From positions 106,548,389-106,612,388 of the forward strand of contig NC_135716.1 in NCBI RefSeq assembly GCF_964656455.1: a DNA stretch of 64,000 nt. Reading direction: 5' to 3'. The notes under the pieces were generated by a model, which had not been told where the DNA came from, did not search any database, and saw only the letters and a list, made by a program, of their open reading frames with translations. A program made the position numbers and the translations under genes. Numbering within the stretch: the stretch's first letter is position 1; every line of letters starts with the position of its first letter. Source of the DNA: Halichoerus grypus (lineage: Eukaryota; Chordata; Mammalia; Carnivora; Phocidae). Positions 45,246 through 57,229 of this stretch are shown in pieces.

Positions 45246-45247
45246 AT
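45211..45247. repeat. (AATA)n microsatellite
   Basis: About nine AATA units. Confidence 0.93.
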
Positions 45248-45436
45248 CCCTATTCTGTGGCTTTGATGGTTCCAAGGGGTGGGGGGGATATTATCCCAAC
45301 CTTCAGCTTTTCCTGAAACCAATTAGCAGTGACAATGCATAAGAATTCAATGACATTGTTATATCAGGGAAACAAAAGGAAATATAATTTCTCAAGTACA
45401 TGACTTTTTACTCATTTAAAAATTATTTTACCCTGA

Positions 45437-45655
45437 TGGGGTGCCTGGGTGGCTCAGTCGTTAGGCATCTGCCTTCGGCTCAGGTCATGATCCCGGGGTC
45501 CTGGGATCAAGCCCCGCATCGGGCTCCCTACTCAGCGGGAAGCCTGCTTCTCCCTCTCCCACTCCCCCTGCTTGTGTTCCCTCTCTCACTGTGTCTCCCT
45601 CTGTCAAATAAACAAATAAAATCTTTAAAAAATAAAATAAAATAAAATAAAAAAT
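45437..45655 (+). mobile_element. SINEC, young, perfect 19-bp target duplication
   Basis: Head 'ggggtgcctgggtggctcag', canonical middle 'tctccctctcccactccccc', 'tgtcaaataaacaaataaaatc' and (AAAAT)n tail. Identical 19-base flanks at 45418-45436 and 45656-45674. Confidence 0.97.
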
Positions 45656-45674
45656 AAAAATTATTTTACCCTGA

Positions 45675-47585
45675 AACTTTTCAAACATACACAAAAAAAG
45701 AAAGTATAATGATTCTCCACTTGTAAGCCTCAAAATTTTGCTCTATTGGATGCAGCTGTTATTTTAATCTTTGCTGAGTATTTTAAATTCTAGACCTCCT
45801 TTCATTTCACTTATATATTTCAGTGTAAAACTTTTTTTAAAATATGGCATTTCCTTAACAATTATGATGCCATTATCACACCTGAAAAATTAATAACTCA
45901 CTGTCATCATTCAATGTACACTCCATAATTAAATTTCCCTGAATGTTTCAAAAAATGTCGCAGCCATTGGTTAACTGAATCAGGATTCAAACAAGATTTA
46001 CCCATTACCTTTCTTTGCTTTAAAATAAAGTAGTCCCTGGTCTCTCATAATTACCCCCCCCAATTGCTTTATTACAAAAACTTCATTATTTACCCTGTAG
46101 AATGGCTCACATTTTGGATTTATCTACACATTTTTGTCATGTTATTTATGTTTATATTTTTATTTTTTATTTTTCTTGTAAATGGAAGTTAGCTCTGGAG
46201 GTTTGATTAAATGCAGAGTCAACTTATTTTGTGGTAAGAACAGTCCCTCTGTGGTGCTGTTCCTCAGGAGATACACACCGACTGGTCCTTCCATACAGGT
46301 GACAGTTGATCAGTCGTTCAGCAGTTAACAACTGAACTCTCACTGTAAAGTTCCCCAATAACCTTTCACCTAATTGTCTATTCTACTGGAGACCACTGTC
46401 CCGAAGAATTATTTCACTGAGGGTTGCAAGTTTATGATTTTTAATTCTTCCCGCATTTATTAGCTGGCATTCTTCTGTAGAAAAAATAATTATCATCAAC
46501 AGGAGCTATCTGCTTACCCAAAAATATAGTTAGTAGGGTAAAAGTAGAGTAATACTTAATTATTTCCTTTCAACTGCTAATTATTAGAATAAGAAGTTAG
46601 TACTACTTACTTTTTATAAAGAGAATCATTTAACTTTGTCCATTCAGAAATGTAGATTATATATATATATATATATCTACATATTTCTTTTTTTCAGAAT
46701 ACTACCTGAACAGGAAACTTGAGCCTGATTGTTCTCCCTTTCTGTATTTAACACCCCTAAAGGTAAAACTTATGTCTTTTAACTTGGAACCAGATTTAGT
46801 GGAATTACATGTGGAAATAAACTCTGAAAAAATTTTAAGCCATCTCATAGATACAATTTTGTCACTAACTGGCAGTACACTCCTAAGCACCAGTTTTATC
46901 ATTCTCTCCCACTCTAGAACTTTTACAATGATATGATTCCATGGAAGAAATCAGCCTCTGGTCCCACCTCCTGTTCACAGGAGCTTAGAAGATACGGAAG
47001 CCAGAAAATATGCTGGCCTTTTCTTCCATTGTGGGAATTGTGAGAAAATGTAAATTTTATAATATATGTATAGGAATTCATAGCATGGGCTCCATACTCA
47101 AAGATTTGGCATTGTTAATTTGTGACTCTAATCTAGAAAGCATAAAGATTGCCATACTACAGGAAAAAAGCATTTGAGAGGTTTCAGAGAATAATTTGGG
47201 GACCATGCCTCAATTATATTTCTTCCAAATGGTATCATTAATAATTAGCATTGCTGAGCTCCATTTCTACCTCCCCACAAAAAAGTCCAATTTGAAAAGC
47301 AAGATCATAAATTTCTCCTCCAAAAGATAAGCAATTTCATCTAGGTACAAAATAGCTACAACTATTTTTTTAATCCTGAATATTAATGTGTTGTGAAAAA
47401 AGCATGAACTACACAAGCAGATGGATCATCAACAAGGGGATTAAACAGCCCTCAAAAGGCTCTCCAAAGAGCCATTAAAAATTGTCAAGGAATCAGAAAA
47501 GTCCATAGTAAATGACCCAAATGACTTTGAGAGATGAAAAATAAGGAAGCTGAAATAGCAAAATAATAATAGTACTTGCTACTTA
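45675..47585. other. Unassigned AT-rich DNA
   Basis: No repeat family recognised. A (TA)n run lies at 46655-46676. A weak exon-like segment follows it (46698-46762; see findings). Confidence 0.4.
46655..46676. repeat. (TA)n microsatellite
   Basis: About ten uninterrupted TA units. Confidence 0.9.
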
Positions 47586-47589
47586 CATA

Positions 47590-47780
47590 ATAGCTTTCTT
47601 GAGAGAATTCTGAAACACTTTCCAAACATTAATCCAATAATTTTTGTCATTAGTCTTCACAGTACTAAGGGGGCCTTTTATGTTATTTCTCACTGAGCAC
47701 TTGGGGAAACTAAGGCTTAGAAAGACAAAGATGGTGTGACTTTAATAGATTTGCCCGTCATGTAGCAAAACGTCAATGCC
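47590..47780 (-). mobile_element. MIR SINE, reverse
   Basis: 'ccaataatttttgtcattagtcttcacagtactaaggggg', 'ctcactgagcacttggggaaactaaggcttagaaag' and 'cccgtcatgtagcaaaacgtcaatgccag' fit reverse MIR. Confidence 0.65.
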
Positions 47781-47784
47781 AGAG

Positions 47785-49735
47785 AGAAAATGCAATCTCA
47801 ATTTCCATTATAACATTACTAGATGGCATTGATTCAAAATTAATTTGTTAGGTTAGTAAAGAAAGAGCAGATATAAAAATATCACCAATAGTTATCTAAA
47901 ACCTGGGGAATTCATTAATTCAGAAACAAGCGTACCAAAGATGAAGATCTGGAGAAAATACGTATTCCTCATTTGGAAAAACAGTTTTTGAAATAGAGAG
48001 ATAAAGAATTACATCCACACATGTATTTTTGTTAAAGAATTACATTCCATTCTGTTCTAAAATGACACTTAAGAAAACAGCTCAATAAAATAGTCAATAT
48101 AATAAAATTCTAAACGAAAAGTAGCTGACTAATAATGGAGGACATACTAGGTAACTAAGACAAAATTTCAGGACAGAATCATAGCCTTCTGGTAGTGAAT
48201 TCACAGCTTCTTTGACACAAACTCAGTTTAATATAAACAGCAAAGCATCTGAGACTCACAAACTGCTGTTGATGGAAGTAAACCAGGTAAGGAACTCTGC
48301 AGGGGAGAACAATATCAACCAGCAGTAACAGGGGGAAAATTCCGTTTGTAGTAGAAATTGTAGCAATACCAAAGAGCATCATACACAGAAAGAACAACTG
48401 CACAGTAAGGGGAAAAAGGGCATGCCTCCTACTGTTTGTAAAGAATGGCAGCTGGGTGAAAGAAAAATCTATGTGCTTTTAAATCCTATTCCTAAGAGCT
48501 AAATTCTGTTATTTCTAAGAGGAAATATTATTTCTTACAATGTGAGATTAGTGAATACCATGAACCACATGCTGAAAAAGTTGACTAACTTTGGTGTGAA
48601 ATTGGTGTAAGTGGGGGGGGGTGTAAAGTTGGTTGTGTGTGTGCATGTGTGTGTGTGCGCACATACTAAAGTGTGGGGTGGGGAGGAGAGAAGAAAGAAT
48701 TGATTCTTCAACAGAAATACCAAGAGAGCTGGGGAATCCCATCACCACCACCAAATAAAAGGGAGAGAAGATAAATTTCTGAACGAATTGGATATATTTC
48801 AAATAAGGAAAGAAGTAATCATCGTGGCTAAATTTCAAGAATTGTTAGGCTTTGTGATATTTACTTATAGTTTGGTATTGTTTTTATCATGAATTGCACA
48901 CTGAAAGTATAGATTTGCTAAGGCTCAGGACCTTCATTGGTCTATACCTTGGCTCTGAAGCCTCATCAGAATATAAGATTTTCCCTTAGGGGAGAAAAGC
49001 ATCCCAGGACACTTGGGATCATTCTCTGACTATGACATCCTCCGTGCAACACTGTGTGTGTTGTCATGGATTACACACATTAGAAAGAATCCAGCTTAAT
49101 GAGGTCAGGTTTAGGGCTCTCTCATTCCATTAACTTGCAATTCTTTTTTTTTTTTTTTTTTCAATTTAGGGGGTGGGGATGGGGGAGAGGTGTTATTTGC
49201 AGAAATTGGGCCTGGGAATCATGACTTTCTTCCTTCTCATTTTGCAGAACCAACATTAGCTTCTTTTTGAAGGGAAACACATGCCTCAGTGTCAGATTGC
49301 CTGGCTCAATCACACACTAATATGTATTGTATTGGGTTGATGAGATGATTGTGTTAAGAAGAAGTAATATATACTCCAGACTCAAAATGGTGCACAGGCC
49401 AGAATAAGCACTCAGGGGTATTAAATAATTTTAGGTCACTTCATCCCACCCTGGCTGAGTTGATCAGAATCTATGCAGCACCATTCTCTCTAATCCTGAC
49501 ACCACCAGTTAGAAAGCATGATTCCTTTTGGTTGGAAGAGAAGCTCTAGTCAAAATTCTTATTTGATATAGAAAATGGCTTCCACTTTTGAGACTAAAGG
49601 AACAAGCGTATACCTTTGTACTGCACACTCATGGTGCCTTGCCCAGATACCCTAGGATCCCGTTCATAAGTTCCCTGTGCCCCTCGTCCAACACCACCTT
49701 TACTTCAGAGGACTGCCCCCTAGCACGGAGGAGAA
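47785..49735. other. Unassigned DNA
   Basis: No gene or repeat family recognised. GT-rich sequence near 48600-48662, a T-run at 49145-49161 and a G-rich segment at 49169-49195 are present. Confidence 0.4.
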
Positions 49736-49739
49736 GCAC

Positions 49740-50035
49740 AGTACCTAGAGGTTAGTACTCCCTGCTTCCAGGCCCTTCCCTTCCCAGTGCACTTCCCAAC
49801 AGACCAACTGGTGTGGAAAGTACAAAAGTCCTGCTCCTTTGCCTCGTAGGGGACATACTCTGACTCTGAGGCATAGTTTATACTCCAGGACTGGGCTGAA
49901 AAAACCCTACCTGGCTTGGCTTCTTCCATTTACTATCCTGTTGCCCCCATTTCCTTAATGGTTTCTCCAGAGAAATAAAATGACTTGCACCTCAAGCCTT
50001 GGCTCAGGATCTGCTGCTAGAAGAACCCGATCTGA
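49740..50035 (+). mobile_element. LTR-like relic, family unresolved
   Basis: The right end has 'gagaaataaaatgacttgcacctcaagccttggctcaggatctgctgctagaagaacccgatctgatag', an LTR-like polyadenylation signal plus R/U5 ending similar in style to 9880-10350. Confidence 0.4.
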
Positions 50036-50039
50036 TAGG

Positions 50040-51205
50040 CTTAATTAGAAATTATCTCGAGAGAAAAATGACAAGAGGGAGAGCAGTAGAGGAGGTAATA
50101 TATATTCCAACTTGGGAAAAGCAAAGATTACAGAGTCATCAGTTCATTAATTCTGTCTTTTATTCCTATTTCATATAGTTGATTTCTTTTTTCCTTGCAA
50201 AACTTTCACCAATGCACAGGTAGTAAGGAGCAGAGGCTAGAGTTAGGACATGTGGTGGTAATTTAGTGGCAGCAAGGAGTTCTATCTAATTCCCTTTCCC
50301 CTTCCAGAACAGCTGTAGTGGGTAATCTGACTGAGGTGATGCAGCGGGAAGGTGGAAAGCACAGGGAGACAGACATTAAATACAAAATTCTGTCCTAAAA
50401 GGAGGACTGAGGGTCAGGTCAGAGAAACATGTCCAAATAAGATGCTTAATGATAGGCTCTGACATAAGAACTCGAAGCCAAAGAGCAGAGCTAAGGTGAG
50501 TCACACAGTCTGAGATTACGGAAAGGAGTAATAACAATTTGGTAAAGGTGAACTGAAGATGATCTGAAAAAAACTGAGTCAGGAGAGCTAATGGGTTTTT
50601 CTATATCCCTCTTCCTCTGTGGTATGGACACATGAGGTGGATTTGTAGGAACCCCCTTTTCCAGAGTGACCCAGAGCCAGGTTTTTTTCATGGTCACTTA
50701 GCCAAACACTGTAGCACATTCTATTGTTCCTGATTTAGTATAGATGTGGTTGTGCCCAAACTTTTATCCTCAGCTGCACGTGAAAGGGGTGAGGGTAGAT
50801 TTGTGCAGAGACAGGATTGATTATAGGTTACCTTCAACAGGTGGTTCTAGGTAGGAGGTTCTGGTAGGAGGCATGCTCTTGTTTCCCTTAACATGAGGGC
50901 TATGCATAGACTGAGAAGAGAGCATACTGCCATCATCTCTCTTCCTCTCAGACATCCTGAGGTAGGAACATCTGGAACATCTTCTTTTTTTTTTTTTTTT
51001 TCCTCACCCCCGGTACAATGGAGACAATGTCAAAAGACTCCACTTAAATAGTCATTGATCTTGCACCCTTGCTCAGGGTGCTTTTGGTACTGGGAAGTCT
51101 GGGAAGTAGCAAGGTTCTGGGTGGGAGATTAGGTTGGGTGTTATTTGCCACTTCCTAAGTAGCTTGATGGGAGGACTAGCCATGTCACCTTTAGGAATAT
51201 GAGAC
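50040..51205. other. Unassigned DNA
   Basis: No gene or repeat recognised. A T-run lies at 50984-51001. Confidence 0.4.
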
Positions 51206-51210
51206 CAATA

Positions 51211-51455
51211 CAGTGTCTTTTAAACTTGTTTGACAATTGCTCATAGTCATAACTATATTTGAATCATGACCCAGTAAACACAAAGACACACACACATGCA
51301 TGCATACACATACTACAACCAAATGTTTCACAAAACTAATACTTTTCCTTATTTTGTATATACAAGCTGATGTTTTCTATTTTATTAAAAAATACTGGTC
51401 AAGCTCCATTAATGTGATATTATGAACCTCTCATAATTTGGAAAATATTGCTTTA
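51211..51455. mobile_element. Possible hAT-type DNA transposon fossil
   Basis: 'cagtgtcttttaaacttgtttgacaattgctcatagtcataac', 'gaatcatgacccagtaaacac', an AC-rich middle and 'catactacaaccaaatgtttcacaaaactaatacttttc' resemble a common mammalian non-autonomous element. Right end not clear. Confidence 0.4.
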
Positions 51456-51459
51456 CAAC

Positions 51460-52490
51460 CCAGATGATAAATTCCATCTGGGCATCGTTGGCTTTAGGGA
51501 AGGACTGGTGGTTGACAGATGGATGCAGAAGTCAAGGTTATTGGACGGTATCTTCCTGAACTGAGGTATAAACTGTAAATCAAAGTCTGAGACAAGAGAG
51601 TATATCTGAGATTAAGGATAAGACAACAGGTGCTGGGCCCCTCCAGGATGCATCTTTTGTGGAATAGAAAGGGAACAGAAAGAGTTTGAAGACCCTCCTC
51701 TATCATGTTTGCCTCTCTCTTGCCTTTGAGTCTCTTATTCCCAAAATATTTTTCTATTTCATCATATCACTCTCTAGTTCTGAAATACCTCAGGTCTTCT
51801 TTAATGTAACCCAGGTATTAGAGGACAGTAGGGAGTGTAAAATGTGAAGGGTGGGTACTGTTTGAATGGATAAGAATGGAATAAAGACAAAAGTACAAAG
51901 TGTCAACTCAGATATGGGAAGGGAAATTTTTAAAAAAATGAAACTTTTTTTAATAACAATCCTTTTTCCACTAAAAATTTGTGTTAGGCATTTTAGTGTG
52001 TTTTGAAAGTTATCCTATGATTTTAAAAAAGCTAATTTATAGTAAGGAATTACTAAAATCACTGGCCAAAAAAAAAAATCAAATATCACTTTCTCACCTC
52101 CTAGGAATCAGTTTGAAAAATCTCGTATCTAACTTATCTCTAGTCTTGATGACAGCCAAATCAATTAATGAACTTTTATCATTAATGACAGGACACAACA
52201 TGTTTTTGAAATTATCTTTGGGGTCTTTATTGTCCATACAATGACATATTATAGCAAGGTGCCCTTATGGCCTTTTGCATCAATTACTTAAAATAAAAAA
52301 GCCATTAATTCATATATCTGTGCATCTGTAATAGTACTGTTTTAAAAGGTGGCGAGTGAGAGAAAATATGTCAATAAAATCATTGAACCTTTCCAGACTG
52401 ATATGATTTATATGGAATCATTGCAATTCTATTTAGAGTACTATGATCTCAGTGGCTGGGTATGAGAGGGTTGAATTATTCATGTTTTCC
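51460..52490. other. Unassigned DNA
   Basis: No gene or repeat recognised. The 87-codon frame at 51981-52244 is L/S/K rich and not known to me. Confidence 0.4.
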
Positions 52491-52498
52491 TGGTCAAT

Positions 52499-52530
<32 letters not shown>

Positions 52531-52571
52531 ACACTCATGCACACACACATACAGACACACACACACACACA
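52499..52571. repeat. (AC)n microsatellite, interrupted
   Basis: Two AC arrays separated by 'gtgcacactcatgcac' and 'atacagac' interruptions. Confidence 0.95.
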
Positions 52572-52574
52572 GGA

Positions 52575-53735
52575 AGTTCTTCATTTTAAGGTTGCTTGCA
52601 TGGATTTCTGAGTCTGGTTCCTTTCGGAGTGATTCAGAATCCGTCAGTAACAAGCCACATTCTCTGCACATGGATACCAACAGAGGCTTAAAAATAGGAG
52701 CCATGTGCACAGAGCTTCTTGTGCCAACCAACAGATTCTATCTGCATCTGCTACATATGGATTGACAGGAGAGGGGCCAAGTATACGTTGGTGTGAAGCA
52801 GCTTGCTGCTTCTGTTTTGAGAAAAGCTCATCATTGTACAAGTCCTGAACAAATTAGCCTTCCAATCACAATGCAAGGATATTGAAATAGGGTGAAAAAC
52901 CTAGATGTATCAGGCAGTTCTTGCCAAATAGTGGAGGATTAAAGAGGAAAAGAAAATCATTTGAAGACTGATAATTAGTAAGACAGAAAGATGTGAGGTT
53001 ATGTTCAGATATGTGACTGGACCTTGAATTTTAAACAAAACAAAACTTGTTGCCACTGTTGGAAAATAGGTGGGTCAAATGTGTACAAAATATCAAAATA
53101 GTTTTGATTTGCTCTTTGGTTAGAAACAAAAGATTTTTGGTCAAGTCCTTAGAGTCAAGGTTGTAAGGGAAGGTTATGTAGAGCTCTGGATCTTGAAGTC
53201 ATTTATCAAAATTCACTGGGCTAAGGAACGGACAACCCAAGGGAAAATTCATAACAAATAAATATTAAGACTTTATTTACTGTAAAACAACTGATATGAA
53301 AGTACTCTGTAAAATATAAAACCATGTACAGATTTTACTTCCAGTTACTTTACTGTATGAACAATGAACTTATAAAATCCTTTTATAACGATACTACCTT
53401 ATGTTAAAGGATAACTTAATCATTTCCAAGTGCACAACAATTAAGTAAATTTTAAGTTAAAGAGGCTGTGTGGACAAGACTCATATTTTCATATCTTCTT
53501 GTGTTTCCTGAACAACTGGAAATACTTTTTGTCTTTGTGCAAATGAAAGGGGGGCAACAGTGGATAGGGTCTGTACCCCATCCAATTTATTTATTTTACT
53601 ATCATTACCATATGTGTAACCTTTCACTTCATATCCCTTAAGCCTATATTTCCACCAGAGGAGAACATATGTTCTTCAGAACACAAGCTTTGAAATATAG
53701 CTACTTGCACAGCTAGCCTCCTCACTCAATCATTA
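52575..53735. other. Unassigned AT-rich DNA
   Basis: No gene or repeat recognised. Confidence 0.4.
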
Positions 53736-53739
53736 ACAA

Positions 53740-54260
53740 CACCCACATGAAATTATTGAGTGGCCACTATGTGCCAAGCATTGTGCTAGGCACTGGGCAA
53801 ACCATGTTGCCTGTCTTTTCAAAAGACTTACAGATTGGCAGGGGAAGCAAAACAAGAAAACAGAGCAATTGCCATAGGGTGTGGTTCTGGGACAGAAGTA
53901 AGTAAAAGGTGCTCCAGGAGCACATGAGAGGGACACCATGCCTGGACTTTGGTGGCAAGCAAGGCTTTCTTGAGGAGAGTGACTGGATTTAAAAGTCCAC
54001 ACTAGGGGCACCTGGCTGGCTCAGTACGTGAGCATACGACACTTGATCTTGGGGTCATGAGTTTGAGCCCCATGTTGGGCGTAGAACCCACTTAAAAAAA
54101 AAAAAAAAAAAGGTCCACACTATAACCCATCCTGGAAAGAACGGGTGAACAGGTGAAAAGAAATCACCATCTCAAAGAACCAGGAAGATGGCCCCTAGCA
54201 TGGAACTCATGGGCACATAGGCATGTTTGCTGTATAAGCAAGACTTAAGAACATCTGGTT
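53740..54260 (-). mobile_element. L2 LINE 3' region, reverse, split by a SINEC
   Basis: 'attattgagtggccactatgtgccaagcattgtgctaggcactgggcaaacc', 'aagacttacagattggcaggggaagcaaaacaagaaaacag' and 'gcaaggctttcttgaggagagtgactggattt' are reverse L2. It resumes at 54122. Confidence 0.7.
54005..54112 (+). mobile_element. Short SINEC (no CT-rich middle)
   Basis: 'ggggcacctggctggctcag' (A-box region), 'gacacttgatcttggggtcatgagtttgagcccc' (B-box region), 'atgttgggcgtagaacccactt' and a straight A-run. About 108 bp, lacking the CT-rich domain of the other copies. Target duplication 'gtccacacta' at 53995-54004 and 54113-54122. Confidence 0.93.
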
Positions 54261-54559
54261 TTCTACTTTGGAGTGGAATTTGTAAGGAGTGTCTGTCTCC
54301 CTCCCCCTCCTTCTCCCTCTCTCTAACTCTTAACAATCCCAAAGGGATTAGTGAGGAAACTATGAAGGGATATGAGCACCATGAATTTCCTGTAAGTTCT
54401 TCTATGGATACCAGATCTACAGAGTTCTCTTGCCCCAGAGAGTATCTAACAGCTCAGAATCTGAAGCATTCCTTGCACTCATACAGCACACACTGCTACT
54501 CTTTCAGAATTATGTAAAACAACGATACTCATAATTAAGAGAGAGGACACACAGAGTGT

Positions 54560-54770
54560 TTAACATATGCCAGGCACTAAGTATTTTATAGATATTATCC
54601 ATTTTAACCCTAACAACACTGTACATAGATCCTACTACTATCCCTGTTTTATAAGAAACATGGGAGGGCTACATAACTTTTTCAAGGTCACTCATTGGCA
54701 AAGTTATATTTGACCCCAGATCTCTATGATTCATGAGAATGAGCTTTTAAACACTCTACTGTCTTCAGTG
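54560..54770 (-). mobile_element. MIR SINE, reverse
   Basis: 'atatgccaggcactaagtattttatagatattatccattttaaccctaacaacact', 'tccctgttttataagaaacatggg' and 'tcaaggtcactcattggcaaag' fit reverse MIR. Confidence 0.75.
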
Positions 54771-54774
54771 CAGT

Positions 54775-57225
54775 CATATCATATTGCTACTATAATTATT
54801 ATCATTGCTATTAGGTGAGTTGCCATTTTATCTCCCTACAATTCATTTTGGAAAGCTTACGAAATATTTCTATTCAAAAATACAGATGAAAAAGACACAG
54901 GCATTTCCCAGTATCTTTTGTATATTACCTCTTGGGAAAGTTGCTAATACTGCAGAGTAAAGAAAACAATAACAACAACAACAAAAAAAACTCCCTTGTC
55001 TGAGCTAGAAGGGATACACGCCGTGGCCTTAGTTATTAATTAAATGTTTTAAAATATTATTTATCAGTGCGCTTTTTCACTGTTAGAATGCCTTAGGGCT
55101 CCGCACAGCAGGTCCTCCACAGCTTTCAGAGAAGAACTGCCAAGAGTCTTTGCCCAGTGTTCACGGCTATATTTGTTCATTCTATTACAATATATACTGT
55201 GCCTCTTCTAGTGATTTCACTTTAATCTGTGCAGCAAATCATGCAAAAATATAGATATTTTAGTGGAATAGATAACAAAGAAATAGAGATTATGTGAATT
55301 GGAAATTTGCTGTCATTCCTCAAGAAAACAAAATATTTGCATGCCTGTTCACTAAAAAGTGGCCAAAGGAAAGTTGAATGAATGTCATTCTCCAACCTCT
55401 GCACTTTCTTAACGATTCAAGGTGCAATTACACATACTCAGTAAAAATATGATGGCATGAGTAACTTTTAGCAGGTGGGCACACTCTCTCATCTCTTCCA
55501 GAGTCTGTGTACATTCCAGAAACTATTTTTGAGATATTGTTTGCTTCTAAAAGTGCCAATACTTTTACTCAATTTACTCCTTTGTGTTGTTAGTGCACTA
55601 GTAAGCAAAAGAAATGTTGAGCTGGTCAGCCTGCAAAATTTTTAAACTAATGAATTATTACTGGAGTTTAAGGGATAGAGTGTATATTAACCCCTATCAT
55701 CCATGTGACCATGTCAGCAAAGAGAAGAGAATCCAGGTCCTGCTCTTCTGTCAATACAACTAATAAGAAAATGAAGAATCTGAATTAAACAATTTGCAAC
55801 CTGTCAAAAATTAGCAAGATCAAGCATTTAGACCAAACTGAAAGTTTTTTGGGGGGGGGGATTTATTATTATAACATTTTATAACTGAAAATTGGGGGGG
55901 ACAGAAAAAGAAGCTTCTTTCTTAATAGGGGAAAGAAAGAAAAAAGAAAGAAACAACTATAACTCTATACAAGCAGTGGCTAGTATAAACTAAGGAATGA
56001 TTGGCCAAACGAAAGCCCCACATGAATGATGAAGTGATTAAACACTAAGGAACTTGACTGAAAATATAAAGATATTACAGTTGAGGGAAGTCAAGACTGT
56101 TGACCTTTCCATTTAAAATAGCTTCGTATGTGAGGCTTAACCTAAGTTACTGAAGCTGGGCTTCAGGGAAAGGTTAGAGAAACTAAGAAGACTCAGGAGA
56201 GATAGAAATCAACTGAGTCTCTTCTTTTAAATAGCGTGGCGGATGCCTACATTAGCTTCACACCCTCTCTGCCTTCTTCCTGAAGCTCAAATACACAAAG
56301 TAGGAATAGGATTAATAGGACTGCTGAGCTGTAAAATATGAAAGTGAGGTGAAGTATGCAAGAGATGCCAACAGCCGCACCAGTGATAGGACTGAAATGT
56401 CCCTCAACATAAGCAATAAATGTCATGGTTAAACACTTTTCAGGTTATTTTCACATATTTTATGTAATTTTGCATCTCCAACATAGCTAAAATGGATATC
56501 ATTAAGTCCTTACCATGTGACCAAGAAGACTGACAACTGTAACTTTACAAAAAGATTCTTCACATACTTAACGTTAAAAGAATGCCTACTTTTTTTCTGC
56601 TGTGCCTAGCCAATCTAAATTTAACTTTGCTGCTTTCCTCACTAAAAATATTTTCTTATTAAAAGAAAATCCTATTCCCAATAGGCCCTCCCAGTGGAAA
56701 ATATGGGTTCATAATGTGAAAGACCACACTTAACATATATAGTAAGTGTACTATTCTTAAAGGAAGTTTCCCACACAACTTGGTCTCTGTCAACAGGCCA
56801 CAGAAAACAACATAGTGTTAATTAAGTTTAAAAATTCTCCTTCCATTTTAAAACTAATTAGCATATAGCACTTTCATCAGGTTTATTGAAAATGTATACT
56901 AGAAAATGTTTCAACGAACATTGCTTCATGGCAAAGAGAACTCCTCCCCCCATAGCTCCCTAAATGCAATACATGGATTTAATTAGTTGTTACAGAAGAA
57001 ACTTAGGATGCTTTAATTCCTATCACTTCTCTTCTATATCATGTTATTGATGTCTAGTGTTTTATTTCTATTTTTTTCTTAAATTCCTCCTGAATTAGTT
57101 ATCATGCCACAGAGTTTATTGGGATTGCTCCTACTGCATTGAGAACTGACTGTAGGGCATCTGGGGAGAAGCAGTCAGGATTGAAATAGGAAGCTATTGC
57201 AAAATTCCGAATCAGAGATGACGAT
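54775..57225. other. Unassigned AT-rich DNA
   Basis: No gene or repeat family recognised. A (CAA)n run is near 54970, a 38-codon minus-strand frame at 55064-55180 (see findings), and a G-run at 55850-55859. Confidence 0.4.
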
Positions 57226-57229
57226 GACA

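Noticed and set aside
45211..45247. Possible SINE tail from an unseen element
   Set aside because: The AATA run has no SINE body on either side; treated as a microsatellite.
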